Shown here in pieces: positions 10,311 to 17,957 of a stretch of 22,034 bases of DNA. The notes below the pieces were generated by a model. That model saw only the letters and a list, made by a program, of their open reading frames with translations, ran no database searches and was not told the origin of the DNA. The translations under genes were made by a program, and so were the position numbers. This DNA is from PNKC01 sp039917655 (lineage in GTDB: Bacteria > Chloroflexota > Dehalococcoidia > Tepidiformales > Tepidiformaceae), in assembly GCA_039917655.1 (NCBI GenBank), contig JBDSJC010000175.1:1-22034 (forward strand), written 5' to 3'. The stretch's first letter is position 1, and every line of letters begins with the position of its first letter.

Positions 10311-10320
10311 CTGCTATTGT
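10311..10320 (+). promoter_or_regulatory. Possible extended -10 promoter element for the hydrolase-caspase operon
   Basis: CTGCTATTGT gives a -10 hexamer TATTGT preceded by TGC. A transcript starting near 10327 would carry the GGAG site at 10351-10354 and the GTG at 10362. No convincing -35 is visible. It nearly copies the element for the divergent CHAT gene, suggesting one sigma factor serves both. Confidence 0.35.
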
Positions 10321-10361
10321 CACCAGTCTACCGAGCGCCATCCAGCGATAGGAGTCTGCTC

Positions 10362-11555
10362 GTGACCGGAACTCTGTTCTTCGTCCACGGCACAGGCGTC
10401 AGGAAGCCAGACTACGAAGCGACGCTGGACGACATCCGCGAAGGCTGCGCCCGCCAACCAGCCCTGAAAGATGTTGTCATCGCGGACAACTGTCCGTGGG
10501 GAGAAGAGTTGGGAAACAACGCCCGGCTCGTCAATTTGACGCTCCCCCCGGAACAACGCACTCGTGCGCTGGCTCCCAGGCTGACGCCAGCAGAACTCGA
10601 ACTCGCCCTCTGGAGCATCCTGCTCGATGACCCGCTGTTCGAACTGCGCATTGCCGCGCAACAACCAGCCGAGCAGGGTCTCTCCATCGGTCGCCAACCC
10701 CCTGACGTGCTGATCGCAGCCGCTCTGGCGCGGGTTGAGGCGAATCCCCCGGCGACCACCGGTTTGCCCGCAACACGGCTGTCCGCGGCAGCGAAGGCGT
10801 TGGGGGCAACGCCAGAACTCGCCGCCGCCGCACTCGCAGCGGGCGCCGCCGATGATCCTGAACTGGTCGAAATCGTGGCGCGGGGGGTTGTGGCATTGGC
10901 GCTGGCGCCCACCAACGGCGACGTGACGCGACCCGCGGCGGCTCTCAACGGCGCCCTCCGGGACGCGGCGGTGCTCGCCGTTACGATGGCCATTGCACCC
11001 ACGACCCGAGGCCTGCGTTCCTGGATAAAGGGCAAGGTCACCGACACAATCAAGGGTTTCGCCACCCAACGCCTCCTCGACCGCCGGGGAGGCCTGACCG
11101 GCGATTCGGCGACGACCATCGGCGACATCTTCTTCCACCTGCGGCGTGGCGCCATCCTGCTCGACTTCCTTACCGCGAGGATGGCGCCGTGGCCTCAGCC
11201 GATCGTCGCGGTGGGACACAGCCTGGGCGGCGTGATGCTGGTCGATCTGCTCAGCCGGGTGAACCATCCGCCCGTGGCGAAGCTGGTGACCGTGGGCTCG
11301 CAGGCCCCGCTGTTTTTTGCGATGGATTCGCTCGAAAATTTGAGGCCGGGCAACCCAACTCCGGTTCCCTTCGTCCCGTGGCTAAACATCTATGACCGAG
11401 CCGACTTCCTGTCGTATCTGGCGGGCGAGGTCTTCGGGACGGATGCGCAGATCAGGGACGAAGAGGTGCACGCCGGGGTGCCGTTCCCGGACGCACACGG
11501 GGCCTACTGGCAACAAGCCCGCACGTTCGAACTGATCGCGGACTTCTGGCCCTAG
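10362..11555 (+). CDS. Alpha/beta hydrolase (lipase/esterase-like) with a large helical insert
   Basis: This 397-residue alpha/beta hydrolase opens with a short strand and oxyanion-loop motif (TLFFVHGTG, residues 4-12). The nucleophile elbow is GHSLGG with S287; D345 or D348 (NIYDRADFLSYLA) and H379 (FPDAHGAYW) complete a plausible triad, so catalysis looks intact. Between residues ~60 and ~250 lies a large Ala-rich, mainly helical insert with hydrophobic stretches (ARGVVALALA, AAVLAVTMAIA), which might contact membranes or cap the active site. GTG at 10362 was chosen because GGAG at 10351-10354 sits 7 bases upstream and the first beta strand follows at once; an in-frame TTG further upstream has an ill-spaced site. 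It has no signal peptide. It is the first gene of an operon: its stop codon overlaps the ribosome binding site of the caspase gene. Ester, lipid or peptide substrate is unknown. Confidence 0.85.
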   Translation: MTGTLFFVHGTGVRKPDYEATLDDIREGCARQPALKDVVIADNCPWGEELGNNARLVNLTLPPEQRTRALAPRLTPAELELALWSILLDDPLFELRIAAQQPAEQGLSIGRQPPDVLIAAALARVEANPPATTGLPATRLSAAAKALGATPELAAAALAAGAADDPELVEIVARGVVALALAPTNGDVTRPAAALNGALRDAAVLAVTMAIAPTTRGLRSWIKGKVTDTIKGFATQRLLDRRGGLTGDSATTIGDIFFHLRRGAILLDFLTARMAPWPQPIVAVGHSLGGVMLVDLLSRVNHPPVAKLVTVGSQAPLFFAMDSLENLRPGNPTPVPFVPWLNIYDRADFLSYLAGEVFGTDAQIRDEEVHAGVPFPDAHGAYWQQARTFELIADFWP

Positions 11556-11559
11556 GAGG
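11554..11559 (+). promoter_or_regulatory. Ribosome binding site of the caspase gene, overlapping the hydrolase stop codon
   Basis: AGGAGG shares two bases with the TAG stop (11553-11555) and lies 6 bases before the GTG at 11566. This consensus site fixes the caspase start and implies translational coupling, so the two proteins are likely made together. Confidence 0.75.
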
Positions 11560-11565
11560 ACTGCT

Positions 11566-14070
11566 GTGGCGGACCCAACAAACAGCTGGGCGCTCGTGGT
11601 GGGCATCGATCAATACAGCGACGCGATCGTGCCGCCGCTGGATGGCGCGGCAGCGGATGCGCTGGCGGCCGTCGAGTGGCTTCGTGGAATCGGCGTCCCG
11701 GATGCCCAGATCCTACTCCACACCGTCGCCAGCCCGGCAACGGCTCCGGCGATCGCCGCGCTGAATCTTCCCCTCGCCAAAGATGACGCGACGTTCGATT
11801 CCATCGACGCCTCCCTCGTCACCCTGAGCGAGAACTCCGGCGACCGGCTCTACGTTTTCCTTGCGGGACACGCCGTCTACGAGCCCTCCGAGGGGCGTCT
11901 CTTCCTCTGCCAGGACTTCGCTAACCGCGGGGCGCTTGTGAGCAAAACACTCGGCATCGACGCGCTGATCCGTTGCCTCCTCAGTTATCCGTTCCGCGAG
12001 CAATTCCTCTTCATGGATGGCTGCCAAAACTTCTCCTATTCGCCAGCGGTGCGGCGAAAATTCCGGACTACGCTTGATGGGGCTTCGGTAACGCCTGACG
12101 AAGCGAACAACGGATTGGTGACCGTATTCGGGGCGTCAATGGGCGAGTTGGCGCAGGAACGCAACGGCCGCGGGGCCTTCCTCGGCACACTCCTGCCGGT
12201 ACTTGATCCGATGCTTCTTGCCTCAATGCCTCCGCAGCAGGGTCTGGGCCGGGCGATCACTCTTGACTTTCAGACGGGCGAAAGCCTCATCGACCTGGAA
12301 CAGTTGGTCGGCTGGGCGCGGGAGGCTATGCAGGCGGCGGGCATCGCCCAGACGCCGACCTGCGGGAAACACGGCAGAGCGGCGGCGGGCGCGATGCCCC
12401 TGCTCCGGCTGCCGGCCCTCAGCACCTCTGAGGTCACCGTCGAACTCACCCCGCCTGGTGTTTCAACGGACATCAGTGAAATCACAGTGACTTGCGACGA
12501 TGTGCAGGCGCGCCGTCGGCAGCCTGCGGTCGGTGTGGCTGCCGTCTCGTTTCCAGACCAGTTCCGGGTACCAGTGGGGACGGTGGCGACCATTGTTTGT
12601 CGCGGAAATCCGGGCACGAAGGTCGTACCGGCGTGGGAGCGAGTGGACGCTTCCGGCCCGCGGGTGACAGTGCGCTTCGCAGTGGAGCCACTGCCCGCCG
12701 CGATGCCCGCGGCGACGCAACGCGCCCGGCTTCGCGTGAATCTACGACAACCCGACGGTTCCCCTTCGTACGAGATGTCCCCACAGCTCTACCATGACCT
12801 GCAGTCACGTTTGGGCCCTCACCCAGCCGACAACGTAAACCTCAATCACCATGAAACTGGCCCCGAGTTCGAGGTAGCCGGCGACACCGAAGAAGACCAC
12901 GCTCGCGCCGCGGAACTCGCCTCGAATTGGCGGCACGAGCTTGGCGTGGTCTTCGCCAGTCGCAACATCACTGCTGCCGCATCCGGCGGCGTTCAGCGGG
13001 GCGCCGGAATTCGCCTTCGATTGCCGTCTGGCAGGACGGCAGAATCGCTCGCGGGACCGGCAAGGAAAGTTTCGAACGTGTCGATCCGCACAGCTGGCGG
13101 GCCCGCTGAGAGCGAGGTGGTCCGAGAGGTCCCGGTAGGCTCAGCCGACGGCCAAGAAGTGCAACTGCCGCCGGGCCCAGCCGTGGTGTCGCTGAACCTT
13201 CCCTGGGGCTCGTGGTCCCAGGTGGTCAACGTCCCCCCTTCCGGGCTGACCGAGGTGGAGCTGCCCGCGACGATTGGCGCGCCACCGTTGCGTGTCGGGC
13301 TTTCTGACGAGAGCCGCTCCGGCCAGCGGCGGATCCTGGGAGCTGGCGCCTGGGCCGGGGGCCCGCCCGCTGGGACGACGATGGACCCGGGTGGCCGGAG
13401 GCGCGCGAAGCTGCGGCCAAGCCCGGCGCCAGGCAACGCCGCGTGGGTGCTGTCGGCGCCGGGCGCCGCCACCATGGTCCGCCTCGATACCCCCGTCGCT
13501 ATCCGCTTCCCGTTGTTCGGCAACCGCAATTTCGCGGTCTCCACCGCCAGTGGTCAGCCTCGCGTGGAACCGCTCTCGGACATCGAGTCCTTCGAGTGGG
13601 ACCTGCTGGTTGGCTCTGGCCGGCTCGATGCGCTCGACCCCGAACAGGCCGTGCGCCTGACGAATGACAAGTGGTTCGAAGAACTGCTCGGACTCGCCGG
13701 GGCGTATGCGATCTACGCGAATCTGCCACGCGACCCGGCGCGCTTCGCGGGCTACCTGCGAATCGTCCTGTCGAACCTTCGTAACCGGGTGGCCCACGAA
13801 AGTCCGGACTTGCAGCTCCTGGAGGCCTACCTGCGCGTTGATGGCGGCGGCGCCGAACCGGCCGCGCTGCCCGAGCTGGAGCCACTGGCCAAGAGCCGCG
13901 CGGTGCCCCTGTTCCGCTGGGGCGTTTCGCTCGCGCTGGACCTCCTTGGGCGGCCTTCAAAGCTGACGGCGGCAGAGCGGGCCTGGGAAAAGCAACTCAT
14001 CAGTCTCGATGAGGGCATCTCCCTTGCCTCAGCGTGGACCGTGGTCTCCGGTGAGGTCCCGGATCCCTAA
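11566..14070 (+). CDS. Caspase-like (peptidase C14 clan) protein with C-terminal beta and helical domains
   Basis: Residues 1-265 of this 834-residue protein form a caspase fold: strand one ALVVGIDQY (9-17), catalytic H102 in LYVFLAGHAVY, and catalytic C153 in FLFMDGCQNF. Both catalytic residues are present. Next come beta-rich segments (about 288-375, 385-470 and 480-570) that may be Ig-like or binding modules, a Pro/Gly-rich low-complexity stretch near 580-625, and a helical C-terminal region (about 674-834; EELLGLAGAYAIYANL, PDLQLLEAYLR, VPLFRWGVSLALDLL) resembling helical tails seen in other bacterial caspase and CHAT proteins. That tail contains RNRVAH at 739-744, matching an R-N-x3-H pattern. 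There is no signal peptide or membrane helix, so it is cytosolic. Bacterial caspases act in regulated death and in conflict systems with dedicated activators. The gene is coupled to the hydrolase gene and overlaps the convergent second CHAT gene by 4 bases. Confidence 0.88.
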   Translation: MADPTNSWALVVGIDQYSDAIVPPLDGAAADALAAVEWLRGIGVPDAQILLHTVASPATAPAIAALNLPLAKDDATFDSIDASLVTLSENSGDRLYVFLAGHAVYEPSEGRLFLCQDFANRGALVSKTLGIDALIRCLLSYPFREQFLFMDGCQNFSYSPAVRRKFRTTLDGASVTPDEANNGLVTVFGASMGELAQERNGRGAFLGTLLPVLDPMLLASMPPQQGLGRAITLDFQTGESLIDLEQLVGWAREAMQAAGIAQTPTCGKHGRAAAGAMPLLRLPALSTSEVTVELTPPGVSTDISEITVTCDDVQARRRQPAVGVAAVSFPDQFRVPVGTVATIVCRGNPGTKVVPAWERVDASGPRVTVRFAVEPLPAAMPAATQRARLRVNLRQPDGSPSYEMSPQLYHDLQSRLGPHPADNVNLNHHETGPEFEVAGDTEEDHARAAELASNWRHELGVVFASRNITAAASGGVQRGAGIRLRLPSGRTAESLAGPARKVSNVSIRTAGGPAESEVVREVPVGSADGQEVQLPPGPAVVSLNLPWGSWSQVVNVPPSGLTEVELPATIGAPPLRVGLSDESRSGQRRILGAGAWAGGPPAGTTMDPGGRRRAKLRPSPAPGNAAWVLSAPGAATMVRLDTPVAIRFPLFGNRNFAVSTASGQPRVEPLSDIESFEWDLLVGSGRLDALDPEQAVRLTNDKWFEELLGLAGAYAIYANLPRDPARFAGYLRIVLSNLRNRVAHESPDLQLLEAYLRVDGGGAEPAALPELEPLAKSRAVPLFRWGVSLALDLLGRPSKLTAAERAWEKQLISLDEGISLASAWTVVSGEVPDP

Positions 14071-16595
14071 GTAGCCGGCCGCTTTAGCCTCAGCGATGGG
14101 TGCCCGTAGTACAGGTAGGAGAGCGCCGTGGCCGACGGGGTGTCTTGCGCGAAGTTCGCCCGCTCCCCGCGCAGTACTTCGGCCGGCGGCGTGCCCTGGA
14201 AGGCTTCTTCGTAAAAGCGCCTCGCCACGCCGCGCGCCAGCGTATCGGAGATCGACCAGAGAGGAGCGATGACTCCCGAGGCGCCCGCGTAGAGAAATGC
14301 CTCCGCCATGCCGGCGTAGTCACCCAGGAGCCTACTGCCCGCGCCCACCTGACAGGCGTTCAAGAAGACGAACGGGGCCGACTTCAAGACGCCGCCCTTC
14401 ACTTGGAACGGGTCGAGCGTTGAGCCATCGACCAGCACGAGCCCGTCAACCGTGCTGCCGGGGTCGTAAACACCGTGGAGGGAGAAGTGCAAGATGTCCG
14501 CATCGGGGTCTCCAGCGAGACACCGCAGAACGGTCACCGGTCCGGCATCGACTGGCAGACCCGCGTACAGCCGGCAGAGTTCAGCCGCTTCTGCTTCGGC
14601 GTCCAGAAGGCGGTTCCAACCCGGCTGGTCGTAGACTCCTGAGATAACCGCCATCTCATCCACGTTCACTTCCACCGGCGGCGGAAGTTTGGGACGCCGC
14701 TGCCCCAGCACCCACCGCCCGACGCAAGCCTGCGCACCCAGGAATCGCGCCCCGGGCTCACCTGGCTTGATCGGCTCCCCGACGATGGCCAGTTCCCATG
14801 GCACGTACGGCTCTTCCGAGAGCAGGAAAATCGTTGGCTGACGAGATTCGCTGGCCGCCTTTCGCGCAATCTCCTGGAACAGTGTCCAGAACTCCGGCGG
14901 CAGCTCATCAGCGATGGTCAGGCCCACGCCGGTCATGTAGGCATGCAAGCCCGGTCTGCCTTCCTGCACGGAAATGCCCGTGATCAATTGGCGGACGAAA
15001 CTCTCGGGCTCGTCGCCGATGTCGGTGATCACCGGCTCATCGGGCAGGCTGAGCCCAGGGTGCGGGGTATCGAAAGTCCACATGAGCCGGCCGCCGGACT
15101 GCGAGACGGCCTTCTGGATGCGAACGGTGAGGTCTGCTGCCGTGGCGTCCATCGGCAGCCCGATCTCCACGCCCTGGCCAGCTACCGCTGGAGGCGCCTC
15201 GTGAACCATAGATGCCGTGCGGACAACCGCGACCGCCCGCACCGCTAGCCCCATGGTGTGGCCGTTGACCGAGTACACGGCCTGCACCGCACCGGGTTTC
15301 ACCGCAACGTCCTGAGGCTGCGCTGTGAGATGCAGGTCCACCGAGGGGTACGGCGCATCGGCGGTGACCGCCAGCGACTGCCGCCACGACTCTCCCGCAG
15401 CCAACGTGAACCCGTCAGCCACCAACTGAACGGTCAACACGTAGTCGCCCACACTCGTCGGAGGGCGGACCAGCTCTCCACCGGTCACGCCGTGGTAGGG
15501 CGCCGCTGCAAGCCCCACCATGAGTTCAAACGGCTCAGCGACGACAACAACGTCGGGGCAATCGATCAGTGCAAACGACGACCGGGGTGGATCTCGCACT
15601 TCGTCCGGCTCGGCCACGCTGTCGTCAGCGCGCGGAGGCAGGCTCCGCGTGGCGCCCCTCATGCTGGGACGAGCACTCGAAGCACGGCCTTCAGGCGGGT
15701 CGGCTCTCGCTCCGGATGTGGAACTCGACGGAGCGCGTGCGGGCGGATCCGAACCTGCGGGAGTGCTACTTATGTCCGCGGTAGCTTCGGCTTCCATCTC
15801 CATCGACTTGCCGGTGGTTGGCGGCGGGGGCGCAGATGCGGACGTTGCCGGCCGGCTGCCCGGGATCGAAGCCTCGTGGCCATTAACCGGTGTCGCTCCT
15901 GACTCAGTTGCGGCAGCCGCGTCCTTACCCGCTCCGAACGACCGGAAGACCACCTGAAGGACCCCTCCGATTGCCACCGGAGGGGTGGTCCAGCCTGCGA
16001 CCCAGCCCGGCGTGATCGGGGATGCCCCGAACTGCTGCGAGAGGACGCAGGCCCCGAGTCCCGTGGGGATGCCTCCGACTAGAGCCCACTTGAACCCGCC
16101 TTTGTGTCGCACGCCGCGAACCAGTCCGAACACCTGGAGGCCCAGTCCCGCGAGAAGTACAACACTCGCCACTCCGCCGGCGAGCGTCCCAAACGGACTG
16201 CCCTGCACATCCAGCCAGGCTGAGAGTGTGCAGCCCTCGCTGGTTGAGACCGTCGCCTTGTAGAGGCCAACCCCAAGGTTCGCCGCGCTGCTGGCGTCGG
16301 CGTTGCCCGTCCATGAAGCGCCGCCTTTGGCGACCCGGTCTCCAATCGGCCGCAGCGTCCGGCTCAGCGGTCCTGATTCGAGGCGCACTACCACTGTGCC
16401 CACCCGGCCCTGCACTTTCAGTGCAAGCTCGATCGGCTGGTCCGGATCGATGCTGATCGCGTTGTCCGCGCTGTTGTGCTGCTGGACGTCTTGCCCGTTG
16501 ATCGTGGCGCTGCACACCTGCTGAGCACTGGCGTTCGGCGCTCCTGGCAATGCAAGCGGCAGCAGTACGGCAATTATCAGCAGGGTCTTTCTCAT
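14067..16595 (-). CDS. Signal-peptide-bearing, multi-pass membrane CHAT-domain protease
   Basis: I start this 842-residue protein at the ATG at 16595, which has GAGGGG at 16604-16609 (8 bases away) and gives a classic signal peptide (MRKTLLIIAVLL ... ASA-QQ, cleavage near residue 24). The frame is open a further 30 codons upstream, but that would bury the signal. Order: outer domain 25-135 with two cysteines (28, 122); hydrophobic helices at about 136-160, 168-190 and 199-220 with a basic loop RGVRHKGGFK after the first; a disordered Pro/Ser/Ala-rich linker at 222-340; a beta-sandwich-like domain at 341-460; then the CHAT protease at about 530-842. Its dyad is H707 (ILHFSLHGVYD) and C748 (FLNACQVGA), and VPWEL is the conserved motif before it. 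Three helices after an outer N-terminus put the protease in the cytosol. It is likely an envelope-stress or ligand sensor; the signal is unknown. Confidence 0.87.
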   Translation of the reverse strand: MRKTLLIIAVLLPLALPGAPNASAQQVCSATINGQDVQQHNSADNAISIDPDQPIELALKVQGRVGTVVVRLESGPLSRTLRPIGDRVAKGGASWTGNADASSAANLGVGLYKATVSTSEGCTLSAWLDVQGSPFGTLAGGVASVVLLAGLGLQVFGLVRGVRHKGGFKWALVGGIPTGLGACVLSQQFGASPITPGWVAGWTTPPVAIGGVLQVVFRSFGAGKDAAAATESGATPVNGHEASIPGSRPATSASAPPPPTTGKSMEMEAEATADISSTPAGSDPPARAPSSSTSGARADPPEGRASSARPSMRGATRSLPPRADDSVAEPDEVRDPPRSSFALIDCPDVVVVAEPFELMVGLAAAPYHGVTGGELVRPPTSVGDYVLTVQLVADGFTLAAGESWRQSLAVTADAPYPSVDLHLTAQPQDVAVKPGAVQAVYSVNGHTMGLAVRAVAVVRTASMVHEAPPAVAGQGVEIGLPMDATAADLTVRIQKAVSQSGGRLMWTFDTPHPGLSLPDEPVITDIGDEPESFVRQLITGISVQEGRPGLHAYMTGVGLTIADELPPEFWTLFQEIARKAASESRQPTIFLLSEEPYVPWELAIVGEPIKPGEPGARFLGAQACVGRWVLGQRRPKLPPPVEVNVDEMAVISGVYDQPGWNRLLDAEAEAAELCRLYAGLPVDAGPVTVLRCLAGDPDADILHFSLHGVYDPGSTVDGLVLVDGSTLDPFQVKGGVLKSAPFVFLNACQVGAGSRLLGDYAGMAEAFLYAGASGVIAPLWSISDTLARGVARRFYEEAFQGTPPAEVLRGERANFAQDTPSATALSYLYYGHPSLRLKRPAT

Positions 16596-16757
16596 GTCCG
16601 ATTCCCCTCGAGCCGCCACCCCGGGCCGTCCGGCTTCTGACGAGTATGCACGTCCCGTCAACGTGCACTGCTCCGTGACGAGCATAGAAATCGCTGGCGC
16701 CGGTCACTACACTGTCTCGAACGACCGTCGCGGGATTCCAGAGAGACGAGGCGAAAC

Positions 16758-16808
16758 ATGGACGCCGACACTCACGAACGAGATTCCGCAACGGTCACCC
16801 ATACGTGA
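16758..16808 (+). CDS. Possible 16-residue leader ORF upstream of the astacin gene
   Basis: ATG at 16758 has GAGG at 16748-16751, 6 bases away, and reads MDADTHERDSATVTHT to a TGA at 16806-16808. It lies in a 256-base intergenic region and its end overlaps the inverted repeat at 16793-16810. Such a short frame with a ribosome binding site can occur by chance; it is listed because nothing else explains this stretch. Confidence 0.15.
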   Translation: MDADTHERDSATVTHT

Positions 16809-16810
16809 CC
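16793..16810. promoter_or_regulatory. Inverted repeat GGTCAC-N6-GTGACC between the second CHAT gene and the astacin gene
   Basis: Two perfect 6-base arms (GGTCAC at 16793-16798, GTGACC at 16805-16810) with a 6-base spacer form an 18-base operator-like site, typical in layout for a dimeric regulator. A further GGTCAC half-site lies at 16702-16707, beside a TACACT at 16708-16713 that could be a -10 element. The site is 42 bases before the astacin start codon. Confidence 0.4.
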
Positions 16811-16851
16811 CCGCCCCCTGTCGCCCGCCCTTCAGCACAAGGAGTGATCAA

Positions 16852-17856
16852 ATGTCCACCGTCCCCCGCGTCTGTTTCGATCGGATTCTCCCGCACGACC
16901 TGACCCTCCTGGCATCAGGAGCCAGGACTCGTGCCGCGCTACAAATCAGCAAACGCTGGCCGGTGGGCTCAACCCTACGGGTCAGGTTCCTCTCCGGGAC
17001 ACCCGACCAACAGGCCGCCGTCCGCCAGTTCGCACCCGAGTGGGCACGTTACGCCAACCTTCGGCTCGAATTCACGACCACACCGCGGGCCGAGATCCGC
17101 GTCGCCTTCGCCGACGACGGTTCGTGGTCCTACATCGGGACGGACTGCCTCAGTTTCCCAGCAAATGCTGCCACCATGAACTACGGTTGGCTGGACCAGG
17201 GCGTGGTGCTGCACGAATTCGGCCACGCCCTCGGACTCATCCATGAGCATCAAAATCCTGTTGGTGGCATGCAATGGAACAAGCCGGTCGTCTATCGCGA
17301 CCTCGGCGGGCCGCCCAACAACTGGCCACCGGAGGTCGTGGACAACAACATGTTCAAGACCTACGCCGTTGATCAGATCAACGGCACGGCGCTCGACCCG
17401 AAATCGATCATGCTCTACAGCTTCCCGGCGACTTGGACCCTCAACGGGTTCTCCGCCGCCGAGAACACCGCTATCTCCGCGACAGACAAGGAGTTCATCG
17501 GAAGCCGCGGCGGCTACCCGGGACGAAGCGCCGGGCCAGCAAACATCCCCGTCAACGGTGCAGCCGTGGAAGGCGCCGTGGGCGTACCCGGCGAGGAGGA
17601 CCTCTACCGCTTCCTGGCGGACAAGGCAGGCGATTACGCAATCGAGACGTCAGGATCGACAGATATCGTGATGAAACTGTTCGGTCCCGAGAGCCAGACG
17701 ACATTGATCGCCGAAGATGACGACAGCGGTCCCGGACTGAACTCGAGAATCGCCCGCTCCCTACAGCCCGGCACGTACTTCGTACAGATCAGGCACTACA
17801 ACCCTGCGCGCGGTACTGGCGCCTACCGCGTATCGGTTGCCCGAACGCAGGGATAG
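16852..17856 (+). CDS. Astacin-like (M12A) zinc metalloprotease with C-terminal PPC domain
   Basis: This 334-residue metzincin carries the zinc motif HEFGHALGLIHE, with ligands H121, H125 and H131 and catalytic E122. The Met-turn is SIMLYS, with M187 and Y189 as in astacins. Upstream are the family's strands (GSTLRVRFLSGT; YANLRLEF; AEIRVAFADDGSWSYIG). Residues 238-330 form a PPC (bacterial pre-peptidase C-terminal) beta domain (VPGEEDLYRFLADKAGDYAIETSG-type start; SLQPGTYFVQIRHY end). The N-terminal 35 residues are too short for a classic prodomain and there is no signal peptide, although most astacins and PPC proteins are secreted. The ATG at 16852 has AAGGAG at 16839-16844, 7 bases upstream; the open frame further back crosses the neighbouring gene's start and is not coding. 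It is divergent from the second CHAT gene. Confidence 0.9.
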   Translation: MSTVPRVCFDRILPHDLTLLASGARTRAALQISKRWPVGSTLRVRFLSGTPDQQAAVRQFAPEWARYANLRLEFTTTPRAEIRVAFADDGSWSYIGTDCLSFPANAATMNYGWLDQGVVLHEFGHALGLIHEHQNPVGGMQWNKPVVYRDLGGPPNNWPPEVVDNNMFKTYAVDQINGTALDPKSIMLYSFPATWTLNGFSAAENTAISATDKEFIGSRGGYPGRSAGPANIPVNGAAVEGAVGVPGEEDLYRFLADKAGDYAIETSGSTDIVMKLFGPESQTTLIAEDDDSGPGLNSRIARSLQPGTYFVQIRHYNPARGTGAYRVSVARTQG

Positions 17857-17927
17857 CAGAGGCAAGCCCGGTGGGGCGGATGGCGCCCTGTCGAGGAATC
17901 CTCGAATCGCCAGCCCATCAATTGGCG

Positions 17928-17956
17928 TTGCGAATGGCAGGCTGGTTTGGTAGTCT
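17928..17956 (+). promoter_or_regulatory. Possible promoter of the peroxidase operon
   Basis: TTGCGA at 17928-17933 and TAGTCT at 17951-17956 are spaced by 17 bases (4 of 6 and 3 of 6 consensus matches). They lie about 95 bases before the first gene of the operon, just upstream of the hairpin at 17958-17999. Weak on sequence alone; the spacing and position are its support. Confidence 0.3.
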
Positions 17957-17957
17957 T

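Noticed and set aside
10278..10361. Upstream TTG start for the hydrolase, which would add 28 residues
   Set aside because: Its GGAGG is only 3 bases away, and the proposed -10 element lies inside this stretch; the GTG at 10362 is better placed.
16596..16685. 30-codon N-terminal extension of the second CHAT protein
   Set aside because: It would bury a textbook signal peptide; the internal ATG has its own well-spaced GAGGGG site.
8099..17856. Prophage or insertion-sequence origin for the protease island
   Set aside because: No integrase, transposase, terminal repeats or tRNA attachment site is visible, and base composition looks like the flanks. Transfer is possible but not shown.
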